Shown here piece by piece: positions 15,901 to 23,847 of a stretch of DNA of 47,162 nt (positions are counted from its first letter, which is position 1; every line of letters starts with the position of its first letter). The notes below the pieces were generated by a model. The model saw only the letters and a list, made by a program, of their open reading frames with translations. It was not told the DNA's origin and did not search any database. Origin of the DNA: Treponema sp. (GTDB lineage: Bacteria > Spirochaetota > Spirochaetia > Treponematales > Breznakiellaceae); assembly GCA_031258005.1 (NCBI GenBank), contig JAIRNP010000161.1:1-47162 (forward strand), read 5' to 3'. A program made the position numbers and the translations under genes.

Positions 15901-18096
15901 GGCTTCAGCGGCGCGGTTCCATTTTTCCAGTTCCGCATCTGCTAAGGTTACGCCCTGCTGTTTCGCAGCCTCCCTAGCCTGGGCCAGTTCTTCAGTTATA
16001 TGGGAAGTGGTTTCATCCAACTGAGCTTGTACCGCATCAACTCGTCCTTCAATTCCTGCCAATACCTGGGAGATATGCCATTCTGACTCTGCGGAAGCCC
16101 CTTCTAAAGCACTCAGTAAGTGTCGGACCTGACGCTCACTTTCTTCCACCAATACTTTCCACTGCTCAAGCCGGGCCTCGGTATCGCTCCAGATTTTTGC
16201 CTGGGTATCTTCGGCAGCCTTGACCACATGATTTTTCAAGGCGATGATAGCTTCATCCGTATGAACCTGTACATCTTGTATCCGCTGTTCTATGCCTGCG
16301 GTTTCCTTGCTCACATGGGCCTTGAGCAGTCCAACCGCGTCCTCAAAGGAGGCCAGCAGGTCCCGGGATCGGGCGTCTCCTGCTTCAGCCGCAGCTTTCC
16401 ATTGTTCAAGCCGGGCCCCTGCATCTTCCAGAACCTTTACCTCGGTATCTGCCGCGGCCTTTAGTATCTGATCCTTCAGCGAGAGCAGGGCCTCATCGGT
16501 CTGGATCTGCAGATTCCTCAATCGTTGTTCTTGGGCGAGGGTTTCAGTGGCAAAATGCGCCTCGATTTCCGCGGTAGCGATCTCTAACGCGGAAAGCATC
16601 TGCTGGGTGTTAGCATCCGCGTCAGCGGTAACGAGCTTCCAGTGCTCAAGCCGTTCATCGGTAAGTTTCAGTACCCGCTGCTCCGTATCTTCCGCAACCT
16701 GGATGAGCTGCTGTTCCAAAGCCGCAATCGCATCCAGGGTGTGGATCTGGACCCCCTTAAACTGCTGTTCCAAGGCCATAATTTCCACGGAAACCCGTTC
16801 TTTGGTTTCCGCAGAAGCCTGTTCAAGGTCGGAAAGGAGGTTCCGGTTATTATCCGCTGCCCTGAGGGTAACGAGTTTCCACTGTTCAATGCGCTCGTCG
16901 GTAAGTTCCAATGCTCGTTGTTCTGCATCTGCAACGGCTTTTACGAGGCGGTCTTCCAATGCCTGGATGGTCTTATCGGTAGTTTCTTGTAGGTTCTTAA
17001 GCCGCCGTTCCAAAGCTGCGGTTTCTTGGGTAACCTGTAGGCTGGATTTTTCCTCCAGGGTTTTAAGGTTCGTAAAAAGCTGCTGAACATGGATATTCCC
17101 TTCTTCCACTGCTTGGGTCCAGTCTTGGCGCTGGGTCTGAATACGATCACTCAGTTCTTGAACCTCTTTTTCCAATGCCCCCTTATAGGAACGCTGTTGG
17201 TCCTCCAAAGCATGCATATCCGCTTTCCATTCCTGTTTATACGCCCTAACCGCCTCTTGAAATTCCGTAACCTGGACTTGGGCCTGCTCCTGATGGGTTT
17301 TAAGGGCTTCCTCTATGGCCGTTTGTAGCTGGACGATTCGTCTTTGAGCCTGTTCTCTCAGTTTTACCAAGGCGGCATCTTCCAGTTTATCCGCTTCAGA
17401 GGCGATCTGTTCCATCACATCCTGGAGCGCATTATTAATCATGTTCAAATCCCGGGACACCTGCTCTGCACGGATCCGTTCCGCTTGATCAATCGCCGCT
17501 CTATCCTCCTGCATCTGTCGAGCTATGACTTCTGCGGCACCCTGGAGTTCTGCGATCTGGGATTGGAGTTCTGCGATTAAAGATTGGGCGGTTTTTTCCA
17601 GAAAACCCGTGTTTTCCCGTTCAAACCGCCGTTCTATTTCCCCCAGGCCTTTTTCAAGGGTAACAAATTTTTCCTTTGCCTCTCCGACCCGCTTATTCAC
17701 CTGTTCCACAAACCCCGACTCTTCCCGGATCCGGTTTAGATTTTCCTGGACTCTCCCGGTCATCCGGACCAGCTCTTCCAAGGAACTGTCATAGGCGCTG
17801 ATCCGCTCATCAATTTTAGCTACCGCCGCAGCTTTGAGGGCCAGCTCCTCATTGGTCATCTGCAGCCGTTTCATCAATTCCTTGGCGGATTTTTGCTGCA
17901 CATCCAAGGATATGCCATAATCCTTTACCGCGGCTTCCTTTTCTGCGACAAAGTCTGCTAAATCAACTCTTAGCTTGTCCGCATATTTGTGTACTTTATT
18001 GAGAGCATGACTTTGCCGATCAAGCTGCCGGTAGAGTATGAGAACGAGTGCTACAATACCCAGGGTTAAAAGATTTCCTAGCGTGAAAAAGCCCAT
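9994..18096 (-). CDS. Giant membrane-anchored coiled-coil protein (SpiroCoCo-like), 2700 residues
   Basis: One N-terminal membrane segment (about residues 7-22, NLLTLGIVALVLILY) anchors a huge alpha-helical rod. From about residue 326 to 2150 it is built of about 23 tandem repeats, mostly 80 residues long, each with an invariant Trp in a motif such as LEQWK. One unit is short (58) and one is fused (120). Residues 2150-2600 are non-repetitive coiled coil. The C-terminus carries a small helix-turn-helix-like module (DNIIRLARLGWTVNEIARAV), as in DUF6115-type endings. I recall spirochaete proteins named SpiroCoCo with this design, probably structural or linked to cell shape or the flagellar cytoskeleton. 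No ribosome site is obvious before ATG 18096. The phosphatase gene upstream ends only 6 nt before it, so the two may share a transcript. Confidence 0.85.
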   Translation of the reverse strand: MGFFTLGNLLTLGIVALVLILYRQLDRQSHALNKVHKYADKLRVDLADFVAEKEAAVKDYGISLDVQQKSAKELMKRLQMTNEELALKAAAVAKIDERISAYDSSLEELVRMTGRVQENLNRIREESGFVEQVNKRVGEAKEKFVTLEKGLGEIERRFERENTGFLEKTAQSLIAELQSQIAELQGAAEVIARQMQEDRAAIDQAERIRAEQVSRDLNMINNALQDVMEQIASEADKLEDAALVKLREQAQRRIVQLQTAIEEALKTHQEQAQVQVTEFQEAVRAYKQEWKADMHALEDQQRSYKGALEKEVQELSDRIQTQRQDWTQAVEEGNIHVQQLFTNLKTLEEKSSLQVTQETAALERRLKNLQETTDKTIQALEDRLVKAVADAEQRALELTDERIEQWKLVTLRAADNNRNLLSDLEQASAETKERVSVEIMALEQQFKGVQIHTLDAIAALEQQLIQVAEDTEQRVLKLTDERLEHWKLVTADADANTQQMLSALEIATAEIEAHFATETLAQEQRLRNLQIQTDEALLSLKDQILKAAADTEVKVLEDAGARLEQWKAAAEAGDARSRDLLASFEDAVGLLKAHVSKETAGIEQRIQDVQVHTDEAIIALKNHVVKAAEDTQAKIWSDTEARLEQWKVLVEESERQVRHLLSALEGASAESEWHISQVLAGIEGRVDAVQAQLDETTSHITEELAQAREAAKQQGVTLADAELEKWNRAAEAAVAKAQQGCSALEASFARAKQQVSDEIAGVFAQCQAAQDHTQEMLARIDAALAQAALTAEEKALALVDTGLHRWEGVAEAGDTRARALLAEVERVSAETKARVFDELAAAEERLEILQQRIHETAGDMEAQMRTAMDDAKDKALVLVQAELDQWNRSAEQVHTQSQTLRSHMATLAEEHEKSLAALETRLTNLAAETEQRFRESGDKRLEQWKLLTAEADTQTRAVLAALESTAAETKTQVALEHGALEQRLQDLHTYADQRITTLESQVEQRVRDTKRQVSDGIVAAEARLDSLQQRLDETASTIDQGMVQAIQVAEERGLALADQGLEKWKQAVKAEDTAIQGLLSSLKSSFDETKAQIHDELVAAEARLDTFQQRLDETASVIDQGMAQAIHTAEERALAAADQGLEKWKQTVEAEDTHIQGLLANLKVSCEASKAQIHDELAAAEARMDTLKQRLDETASTIEQGMAQAIAGAEAQAQVLADAELEQWKRTLEAGLAKTKGLLADMEASFEQTKQEIAGELTITDERMDRIQQDLEEASVLIEHEMAQALDNAADKALVIADERFQKWKEDTEAEEAKTQAMLTGLEASFAYTKQAVTHELENTEARMDTLKQRLDEAAALIEHEMAQAVGNAEEKARALADAGLEQWKRAAEAEHAKTQATLADMEVSLAHTKAQAGDAMTGIEQQLETLHGRIGEAAVSMEQAMTQALAAAEEQARTLGDTHFETWKQVVTEKDAAARHVLADTEASFAATKQQIDQALNATEQRFQALQSQISEATAHIEDELAQAMRTAEEKARVLADTGLEQWKQAVASEDTKTQALLSAMETASEETKTKAAEVYAAIETRLRELQAYTDGTLDLLKTQVEQTLRDTEQQILHEAQTHFEPWKQAVGEADTKAQALLKALEAAAEETKVRLDAEGTAMEQRLTAFHDYADEAIRVLKTQVEQKLQETEQQTWEHTDAQLKAWTQTVQAEDIKVRAALSALETSFAATKQQVSDTIIAAEQQFQALQNRVSEAASLIEDELAQAAEAAEEKARVLADTGLEQWKQAAAAEDAKARQLLSDMEKAVGDTQHQLRDTITAAEQQMETLHHKVEEAASQLERTMTQALDTAEAQARSIADTGLEQWKQALEAEQERAQALLSSLEAASTETKTQVAAEHAVIEQQLKDLQGYTDQAITRIKAQVTQTLTDTEQQILEDAHTQLEQWTQTAAAEDAKTRALLSALEATSAEAKTYLDAENDALEQRLKDLQLYTDEAISMLRTHVEKTVRETEQQAREEVQAQIEQWRQTVTEEETKTRTVFAAMEVSFRDMKRQASDEIASAEGYLETLQNKIRTVSVSIESELARTVEQAEAKALAATNQGIEQWKQAADASQAEIQQMLSDLAASSEEIEKKLLHESESMKLRLKELQAYTNDRLIQMKHQLQEVAEETEQKVLEDADAKFEEYRRAQAEQFSRMETLADDSVALDTELRRYIQDLENRLRDDFARFEQQATQDRDRIAEEFTASSHALTSVMEGMERELATLKARAYENVSEKLQVFEDDFTADLVQRNKAIDQQLIVWQEALDTRLASIGTESEAQRRTLEAHFTETFRSFKDRLQQDMDGAYQKTQELLTESDKRLEIIRAAIEQVSTQADAQQARVFTHIDEQVQILEAAIKEADRHIKDFTTQTQLFEQANELKRELELRIEDLNEDLAQLDKHCTKAADIEDEFIKIKRLEEDVNTKMTRFLSEKHRIEQIETDFNRLLLVSEAVEDKLSAVSASNDTLQEMQIQIRKLTDALGDAEEKYQRLEKKNQTLDITNDGIDRNFKSLQESERLTQSITQDLQHLSDEIEALRAALEALNLENKQARETADKLSLLDQSLSSIEERIENMQKARQWLADIETRLEKLNKEAQEQVKLMGGLMKDGGKLTPQDKGAPPLGVRDNIIRLARLGWTVNEIARAVKCGKGEVELILEIMPKE

Positions 18097-18102
18097 TTAT
18101 TA

Positions 18103-18810
18103 TTAACTTAACACATAATCATATAATTGGCGATAGTGAACATACACAAAATCTGCATTGCCATTATGGATGCCCGGCTTTCTCAAGGGAGAGAGGCAGG
18201 CAAGGGGAAAAGCTATCAGCGCGGCCTTCATACCGGCTTTTTTTGCCCCGATGATGTCATAGGGTACGCTGTTTCCCACGTAGAGGATCCGGTCGGCAGT
18301 ACTATCCAGTTGTTTCGCTAATGCCAAAAAAGGGGCGGGATCCGGTTTCAAACGCCCCACCTGTTCAGAACAAAGCACCTTATCCCAGAGACCTGCAAGC
18401 TTGAGGTTTTCCAGTTTTACCTCCGGGGGAAAATCCGACAAGAGTCCCAGTTTAATACCCTTTTCCCGCAGACTAAGGAGGGTTTCTCTCACCCGGGGAT
18501 AGGGCGTAATCTTTTTGAACAAGGGCTCCCAGCCCCGATAAATAAGTTTTTCGACCCGCTGTTGAACAGTTTCAGGATCCAGGTGCAGGATCTCCCCCAT
18601 GAGCCGGGCTTGCAGCGTATAAAAGCTGCCTTCCCCTGCCTGGGGATCCTGCCGTTGAGCTTCGGATCTGAGCATATCCCGGGCTTTTCCCAAAGCCCGA
18701 AGCAGGCGATGCTCCTTGCATATAAATGGGATAAGGCGTATATACAAGCGATAATTCGGATAGAGGGTCCCATCCAGATCAAACGCAACGCCGTCAAATC
18801 TTCGCTTCAT
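18103..18810 (-). CDS. HAD-superfamily hydrolase (phosphoglycolate-phosphatase-like)
   Basis: This cytoplasmic phosphatase of 235 residues has motif I FDLDGTLYP (residues 10-18, nucleophile Asp), motif II LLSDF (about 126), a conserved Lys in GRLKPDPAPF (about 156), and motif III YVGNSVPYDIIGAKKAG. The four-helix cap between motifs I and II marks HAD subfamily IA. The substrate is unknown; pyrophosphatase and phosphoglycolate phosphatase are common for this type. It stands directly upstream of the giant coiled-coil gene on the same strand with a 6-nt gap. Confidence 0.8.
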   Translation of the reverse strand: MKRRFDGVAFDLDGTLYPNYRLYIRLIPFICKEHRLLRALGKARDMLRSEAQRQDPQAGEGSFYTLQARLMGEILHLDPETVQQRVEKLIYRGWEPLFKKITPYPRVRETLLSLREKGIKLGLLSDFPPEVKLENLKLAGLWDKVLCSEQVGRLKPDPAPFLALAKQLDSTADRILYVGNSVPYDIIGAKKAGMKAALIAFPLACLSPLRKPGIHNGNADFVYVHYRQLYDYVLS

Positions 18811-18894
18811 GTTATTTTTATACTATATTGCTCCGACACGCCGCAAGCCAGCCTAACCCTTTGTCCCGGCCCGGCGGTTCACGAGAAACCGTTA

Positions 18895-18977
18895 GGGAGG
18901 TGATCTATACAGTACTGAATTAGCTTCCTTTTGTTTGGGACCCCGATACTTCCATCATACCTTGTGGATCACCACCC
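18895..18977. mobile_element. 83-bp MITE-like element with IS1-like ends
   Basis: GGGAGGTGATC at 18895-18905 is mirrored by GATCACCACCC at 18967-18977. The right end read inward (GGGTGGTGATCCACAAGGTA) matches the right end of the IS1-like element (GGGCGGTGATCTACAAAGTA) at 17 of 20 positions. It has no coding capacity and lies in the gap between the rnhB and phosphatase genes. This fits a non-autonomous derivative moved by the IS1-type transposase. Confidence 0.55.
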
Positions 18978-19021
18978 TTATTCTTTCCCGGTGTTCCGCT
19001 TGCGGATTGACCCTTAACGTA

Positions 19022-19597
19022 CTAGGGCTTGCGGACCAGGTTCACCTTAAAACTTTTCCGCTGTATCGGAGAAGGTCCATAACGGACGATATTTTCCCTG
19101 TGTTCCCTGGTGGGATAGCCCTTATGTTTTTCGTAGCCGTATTCGGGGTAAAGCCGGGCATACTGTTCCATAAGCGCATCCCGGCTGGTTTTGGCCAGGA
19201 TCGAAGCGGCCATGACTTCCGGGATAAGACTATCCGCCTTCACCACCGCACGGCAGGGGATGGGAAGATCCGGAACATACAAGCCGTCAACTACTGCTTC
19301 GGCAAGCTCGAATTCCCCGGACCATCGGGCTGCCATAGCTTCAAAGGCCCGTTTCATGGCGAGGAGGCTGGCTTGCAGGATATTGAGGGCATCAATTTCC
19401 GTCTCCGATGCCCAGCCGATACCCCAGCCCAAGGCCCCTGCACTGATACTCACCCGTGCTTGTTCACGTTGTATAGGGGAGAGTTTCTTGGAATCCTTTA
19501 AGCAGGTCCGGGGAAAGTCTTGAGGGAGTACCACCGCCGCAGCACACACCGGTCCGGCCAAGGGGCCCCGGCCTGCCTCATCGAGTCCGCAGATCAC
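19022..19597 (-). CDS. rnhB: Ribonuclease HII
   Basis: The enzyme cuts RNA in RNA-DNA hybrids and removes single ribonucleotides misplaced in DNA. The 191-residue product begins MICGLDEAGRGPLAGP, with the catalytic DEAGRG at residues 6-11. The other acidic ligands lie in LKDSKKLS, AVVDGLYVPDLP and the late KTSRDALM region. The C-terminus (GYEKHKGYPTREHRENI) is the typical YGF-KHKGY-T-H sequence. Its start overlaps the stop of the upstream phosphoribosyltransferase gene by 4 bp, indicating translational coupling. Confidence 0.93.
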   Translation of the reverse strand: MICGLDEAGRGPLAGPVCAAAVVLPQDFPRTCLKDSKKLSPIQREQARVSISAGALGWGIGWASETEIDALNILQASLLAMKRAFEAMAARWSGEFELAEAVVDGLYVPDLPIPCRAVVKADSLIPEVMAASILAKTSRDALMEQYARLYPEYGYEKHKGYPTREHRENIVRYGPSPIQRKSFKVNLVRKP

Positions 19598-20208
19598 CGG
19601 GACTCCGGTTGCAGCATAGCCAAAACTTCCCGCAGTTCTGGATCCTGAACAAAATAGTAGGTTTCTAGTTCATCCGGGGTCAGTCCTACCAGTTCATGGC
19701 TCAGATAATGGATCCACTGCTCTTCATCTTTGACCGATACCTCATGCTTGCGGCACCAGTAATCAGGCTGGACGGGAAGCTGTTCGGGTTTATCATAAAA
19801 ATATTTATAGTCATGCACCGCTACCTTAAAATCCTGCCGGGGTATTCCCTTGGCAAGGATGATCTCGGCCAAGTAGTTGATGGTACGGCCAGAATCAAAA
19901 ATATCATCTACCAAGAGGACTTTATCTCCAACCCGCAGATGTTCCGGTGCATAGGTCCACCCTTCAACCATGATCTGTTCCGACTTCCGGATATCCGTAT
20001 AGGACCGGGCCACCACGGCGGCGTAATACACCGGCCGTTGTCCCTTACAGACCACCTTGAAATATTCACTTATCAGGTTCCCCAGATAGGCTCCTCCCCG
20101 CAGGGAAACATAGATGACATTCGGGGTAAATCCGGTTTGATAAATCCGGTGGGCTAATTTTAACCCGTTATTTCGGAACCTATCGTAGGAAAGAAATTCC
20201 TTAATCAT
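19594..20208 (-). CDS. Phosphoribosyltransferase-family protein
   Basis: The product of 204 residues has the PRPP-binding motif VLLVDDIFDSGRT (about residues 97-109), the hallmark of type I phosphoribosyltransferases, and an upstream loop VSLRGGAYLGN (about 35-45) that binds pyrophosphate. The best fit is a hypoxanthine or xanthine-guanine-like enzyme for purine salvage, but the hood region does not settle the base. The stop overlaps rnhB. The rhomboid gene lies 48 bp upstream in the same direction, so a five-gene run from the pRiA4b-like gene to rnhB is plausible. Confidence 0.8.
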   Translation of the reverse strand: MIKEFLSYDRFRNNGLKLAHRIYQTGFTPNVIYVSLRGGAYLGNLISEYFKVVCKGQRPVYYAAVVARSYTDIRKSEQIMVEGWTYAPEHLRVGDKVLLVDDIFDSGRTINYLAEIILAKGIPRQDFKVAVHDYKYFYDKPEQLPVQPDYWCRKHEVSVKDEEQWIHYLSHELVGLTPDELETYYFVQDPELREVLAMLQPESR

Positions 20209-20256
20209 ACCTATGAGTATAGCTAAGAGAAGGAACTCAGTACAAGCAGGAATCCT

Positions 20257-20823
20257 TCAGGGTTTAGCGGCGGCGGTCTTAAAGAAACCGAAGATGCTGC
20301 CGCAAAATCCTCCGATAATATGGGCAAATTCTGAAATCCTGTTTACCGCCAAGGCGTTAAACAGTTCCCTCCCCAGATATAATACCACGATGAGGACGAA
20401 AGTGAGGGGAATCTCTCCTTTTTTGAAATTCGTGAAAGAAGCCAAAAGAATCATCATGAAGACGACCCCAGATGCTCCCAACAGGCTTGTAGAAAACAAA
20501 AAGACGTTAAGCACCCCCGTAACGAGGGCGGTAAGGAAGATCATTGCTAAGAGGGCCACAGAACCGTACCGTTCTTCCAGAATAGGGCCAATGAGGAGGA
20601 TCAATGAAAAATTAGCAATCAGGTGGGTCCAGTCGGCATGGCCTATCACATGGGTTACCAGGGTTACCCAGCTCTGTATTCGGAACGGAGCAAAGCTGCC
20701 CTTGCCGGGAACCACAAACCAGGATTCCGTTAAGGAGGGTAACAGGGTATTCGAAAGGATCAGCACCAGCGCACTGATAAAGGTAAAGGTTAAGATGGTG
20801 GGGGCATTGTATTTAATCCGCAT
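20257..20823 (-). CDS. Rhomboid-family intramembrane serine protease
   Basis: This small integral membrane protein (188 residues) has about six hydrophobic segments. The catalytic Ser118 is in GASG (LLGASGVVFMM) and the catalytic His168 is in FAHIIGGFCG. The upstream HLIANF (residues 67-72) is the H-x-x-x-N oxyanion helix motif of rhomboids. Such proteases cleave transmembrane helices of other proteins; substrates here are unknown. The gene is compact and lacks extra domains. Nine bp separate it from the upstream gene's stop. Confidence 0.82.
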   Translation of the reverse strand: MRIKYNAPTILTFTFISALVLILSNTLLPSLTESWFVVPGKGSFAPFRIQSWVTLVTHVIGHADWTHLIANFSLILLIGPILEERYGSVALLAMIFLTALVTGVLNVFLFSTSLLGASGVVFMMILLASFTNFKKGEIPLTFVLIVVLYLGRELFNALAVNRISEFAHIIGGFCGSIFGFFKTAAAKP

Positions 20824-20832
20824 TCTGCTTGT

Positions 20833-21435
20833 TCAACCCTTCTGTATCCCGGGGCGGAGCAGGCTATTGACCTTATCCGCGGAGAAATAGTCCGGATCAA
20901 AGTCCTTGAGCCATGCAAGCCATTCGGGTAATTGCTGCTTATGGGTTACCGAGGCCTTGAGGGTTTCGAGCAGTTCCCCATACCCATAGGGACCCCCTGA
21001 ATCTTCAGGGGGACAGGCCCTTTTACCGCTGAGACAACGGGCGTACTGCTTATCTGCATCAGCATATCCTGCGGCGGGGACAATTTTGGATACGAGAATC
21101 TGGTGCTGCCAGGTATCCCCAAAGTCATAGGTATACTGAAAACGCTGCTTATCCCGCAATCCCAGGTCGTCAAGGATATATTCGTCCTCATCGTACATAT
21201 CCAAATCATCCATCAATGATACCGGACCATACTGTATCGTATGCAGGGTAAAGGCGTGGAGATGGTCATTATCCCAGCCCATACCATCTTGAATAACCCC
21301 ATGAAGATCTCCTAAGGTAAAAGACCCCGGTACCTGGATACGCCTCCATATCGGAGGACTGATAGCTTCTAGGCTTATCCGCAGAATAAACAGGGATTTT
21401 GGTTCTTTGGTATGGTACTGCTCCAGGCTTTGCAT
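20833..21435 (-). CDS. Plasmid pRiA4b ORF-3 family protein
   Basis: The product has 200 residues. The diagnostic features are LFILRISLEAISPPIWRRIQ near the start, GWDNDHLHAFTL in the middle, YTYDFGDTWQHQI (about residues 100-112), and CPPEDSGGPYGYGELLE near the end. This family is widespread on plasmids and chromosomes but has no firm biochemical role. GAGGAG sits before ATG 21435. It starts the likely operon towards rnhB. Confidence 0.85.
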   Translation of the reverse strand: MQSLEQYHTKEPKSLFILRISLEAISPPIWRRIQVPGSFTLGDLHGVIQDGMGWDNDHLHAFTLHTIQYGPVSLMDDLDMYDEDEYILDDLGLRDKQRFQYTYDFGDTWQHQILVSKIVPAAGYADADKQYARCLSGKRACPPEDSGGPYGYGELLETLKASVTHKQQLPEWLAWLKDFDPDYFSADKVNSLLRPGIQKG

Positions 21436-21464
21436 CTTAACTCCTCAAGTAAAGGTATCGGTAA

Positions 21465-22268
21465 TTAGGGCGTTCTCTCCCCGGTCCCCGCAAGGTCCAC
21501 TTCCAGTACTACGGGACAGTGATCTGAACCTGCTACATCAGGCCGTATAGTTGCGCTTTGCACCTGGGGTATAAACAGGGGATCTACACAATGGTAATCG
21601 ATCCGCCATCCTACGTTCCGCTTCCGGGCTCCTGCCCGGTAGGACCACCAGCTATAATGCCCTGTTTCACCGGGATGAAAATGACGAAAAGTATCCACGT
21701 AACCTGCATGGGTAAAGGTATCCATCCAGGCCCGCTCTTCCGGGAGATATCCCGGATTACCTTCATTTTCTTTGGGCCTGGCGAGATCCAAAGGGGTATG
21801 GGCTATGTTGTAATCCCCGCAGAGTACCAGGCGGCGGCCTTGGGATACCAGGGTATCGCACTGTTCCCGTATGGCTCTACAGAAAGCCAGTTTATAATCC
21901 AGCCGGGCTCCTGCTTCCTGAGCATTGGGAAAATAGGCACAGATAAGTACAAAATCTTTAAAATCCGCGGCTAATACCCGCCCTTCAGCATCGAATTCTT
22001 CTATACCGAAGGGTTTTACCTCCAGAGCTTTAGGTTTACTGTATATGGCAACCCCGGAATACCCGGGCTTTCTTGCACTAGCCCAGTATGACGTATAAAC
22101 CCGGCCACTCCCATCTCGGGGGCTGATTAATTCCGGTGAAAGCTGTTCCGGGTTGGCCTTGGTTTCCTGGAGACAGAGTATATCGGGAGATTCATCTTGT
22201 ATCCATTGCACCAAGCCTCGTTTCTCCACCGCCCGTATGCCGTTGACGTTCCACGATACAATACGCAT
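21465..22268 (-). CDS. xth: Exodeoxyribonuclease III / AP endonuclease
   Basis: This DNA repair enzyme cuts at abasic sites and trims 3' ends. The 267-residue product has all four conserved blocks: WNVNGIRA (residues 6-13), LQETKA (metal-binding Glu), CGDYNIAHTPLDLARPKEN (catalytic Asp and Asn) and GSDHCPVVLEV (catalytic Asp-His). There is no visible ribosome site before ATG 22268, because a broken transposase gene ends only 12 bp upstream. The native leader may have been replaced by the insertion. Confidence 0.93.
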   Translation of the reverse strand: MRIVSWNVNGIRAVEKRGLVQWIQDESPDILCLQETKANPEQLSPELISPRDGSGRVYTSYWASARKPGYSGVAIYSKPKALEVKPFGIEEFDAEGRVLAADFKDFVLICAYFPNAQEAGARLDYKLAFCRAIREQCDTLVSQGRRLVLCGDYNIAHTPLDLARPKENEGNPGYLPEERAWMDTFTHAGYVDTFRHFHPGETGHYSWWSYRAGARKRNVGWRIDYHCVDPLFIPQVQSATIRPDVAGSDHCPVVLEVDLAGTGERTP

Positions 22269-22280
22269 TAGAAAAATATA

Positions 22281-23162
22281 CTACTGAACAAGAACCCTGG
22301 CAAGGGAGAGAGCAGGGCTTGTCAAGGTGCAATAGAAATGTCCTTCCCCGTAGGCGGCGTGAGGGTCTAATCGGCCTTTTTTGGGCATTGCTACCTCCTC
22401 AACGGCACATTCAGCCGTGTCGTTTGATATACTCAAATTCACAAAACCCTCGTTTTTATTGATGGCATATATCCCGTACGGAGCCGCCTTGTCCAGCTCC
22501 TTCAGCGGAAAATCTTGATCCGGCACGTTGGTCGGATTCTTTTCCCGCCTGTAGTCCCTCCCGTTGTTTTTGAAGTTCCCTGCCAGTTCCTTATTCTTCT
22601 TCGCATCCACCGAAATTACCGGCTCCCCGTGCTTCATCAACGATGCCGCCTTGTCATTGATAAACCTGAATTGCTTATCCCGGTCGATGTGCGCTTTACC
22701 TGTTTGCAGCATCTTCTGGTTGAGCTGCAAGCTATACCCACATTCTTTGAGTATATCACCTGCCACATCATAGCCAACCCTATACCCCTTGTCTTGTAAC
22801 ACTTCTCCAATCTTTCGCAGGCTTTTTGTCGTGTAGGACAGTATTTTTTCAGGATTCCCGAAGGTGTCTGTCGAAAGGATCCGCTCTATTTCGTTCACTA
22901 TTTCAGGATATGTATCCCGTATTCGTTTCTTCCCGCCTCCAAGCCTTCTGGTGCGTTTTTCCAAGTCATCGCCGCTGTGGTTATCTTTTATCCCGGCTAC
23001 TATCGTGTTTCTTGCTTTTCCGCTTATTCTGGATATGGCCGCTATGCCTCCAAGTCCCAGCGCTTCCGCCTCACTGCCAAGGTATTGCCTCAACTGTCTC
23101 TCGTTTAATATCCTCATCATCTGCTTTATCTTTTTTCGAGTGTCTCCTCCGTCATAACACAC
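22281..23162 (-). pseudogene. ISAzo13-type transposase, 3' part lost
   Basis: The first 250 or so residues resemble ISAzo13-family transposases: an N-terminal helix-turn-helix region, GGGKKRIRDTYPEI, then VISVDAKKNKELAGNFKNNG and YGIYAINKNEGFVNLSISND. The match stops at about base 22397 (after DTAECAVE). The last 35 or so residues (MPKKGRLDPHAAYGEG...) are unrelated and could be the start of another relic, since GGAGG lies just before their ATG at 22388. Full-length members have about 400 residues with two more catalytic acidic residues, which are missing here. It is therefore a dead remnant abutting xth. Confidence 0.7.
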
Positions 23163-23245
23163 CTCAACTCATTCTGTTGACAGGGTACTATTATATCTGT
23201 ATTTAATCAAGTTATTTATCGACAATTCCTAAGATGCTTAAATAA

Positions 23246-23482
23246 TGGGCAGGGAAAAACAGGGAGAAGATAGAATTGTTTTATCTTCCGCCCTATAGTC
23301 CCGGTTTAAATCCTGATGAACACATCAATTCAGATGTGAAATACGGCGTTGGTTCAAAGGCGCCGAAAAAAACGAAAGAAAGACTGCGGGCAGCGACTGA
23401 GGAACATATGAGAATGCTCAAAAAGAGCCCGGAACACATTATAAAACATTTTGAAAATCTGGAAATACAATATGCCGCGTAA
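23246..23482 (+). pseudogene. IS630-type transposase, C-terminal fragment
   Basis: An open stretch without a proper start codon encodes WAGKNREKIELFYLPPYSPG followed by LNPDEHINSDVKYGVGSKAP and ends in a stop at 23482. The YLPPYSP-LNP-E block is the last catalytic motif of IS630/Tc1-like transposases (the E of DDE), and the ending resembles that family. The first two-thirds of the gene are absent. Confidence 0.75.
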
Positions 23483-23528
23483 CTCTATATTATGATTGCC
23501 GGGTCAGTAATAAAGCAGATTTTACGTC

Positions 23529-23741
23529 GCATAACAGGACTGTATATGCTCGCCGCCCTTTGGGCGGATCGGTCTACGGTTTTGCTAGGTCATTGCGCTG
23601 CGTTCCATTCCCACGCCGTTGCTCCGGCACATTTTGCCAGCCCTGGTCGCGTTCCTGCGGAACGATGCTACGCAAGCCCTTATTCGGGTTGGCAAAAACG
23701 TCGTCGAACCGCAGGTTCGCTACAGCCGGAACGTTATGTGC
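23529..23741 (+). repeat. attC-like recombination site (integron cassette boundary)
   Basis: The block starts with GCATAAC (23529-23535) and ends with GTTATG (23733-23738), which are complementary simple-site cores. Just inside, CTGTA (23540-23544) pairs with TACAG (23721-23725). The 200 bp between them are rich in further inverted repeats (GGTTTTGC with GGCAAAAA, GTTCCTGCGGAAC). Long imperfect palindromes with conserved ends of this kind are how attC sites look. Treponema denticola is known to carry an integron. This is a pattern call; no integrase gene is in the window. Confidence 0.5.
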
Positions 23742-23847
23742 AATTGCCCCTAAACTAGTTGACAAAATAGTGCATTATAAATAAAATATTTACATCAAAA
23801 AAGGGTTTACATAAATATTGCAAATTTTAAATTATTAAGGATATAAT

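Noticed and set aside
18875-18890. parS-like site (CGGTTCACGAGAAACC)
   Set aside because: It matches the parS consensus at only 12 of 16 positions and breaks the central ACGT. One or two such matches are expected by chance in a window of this size.
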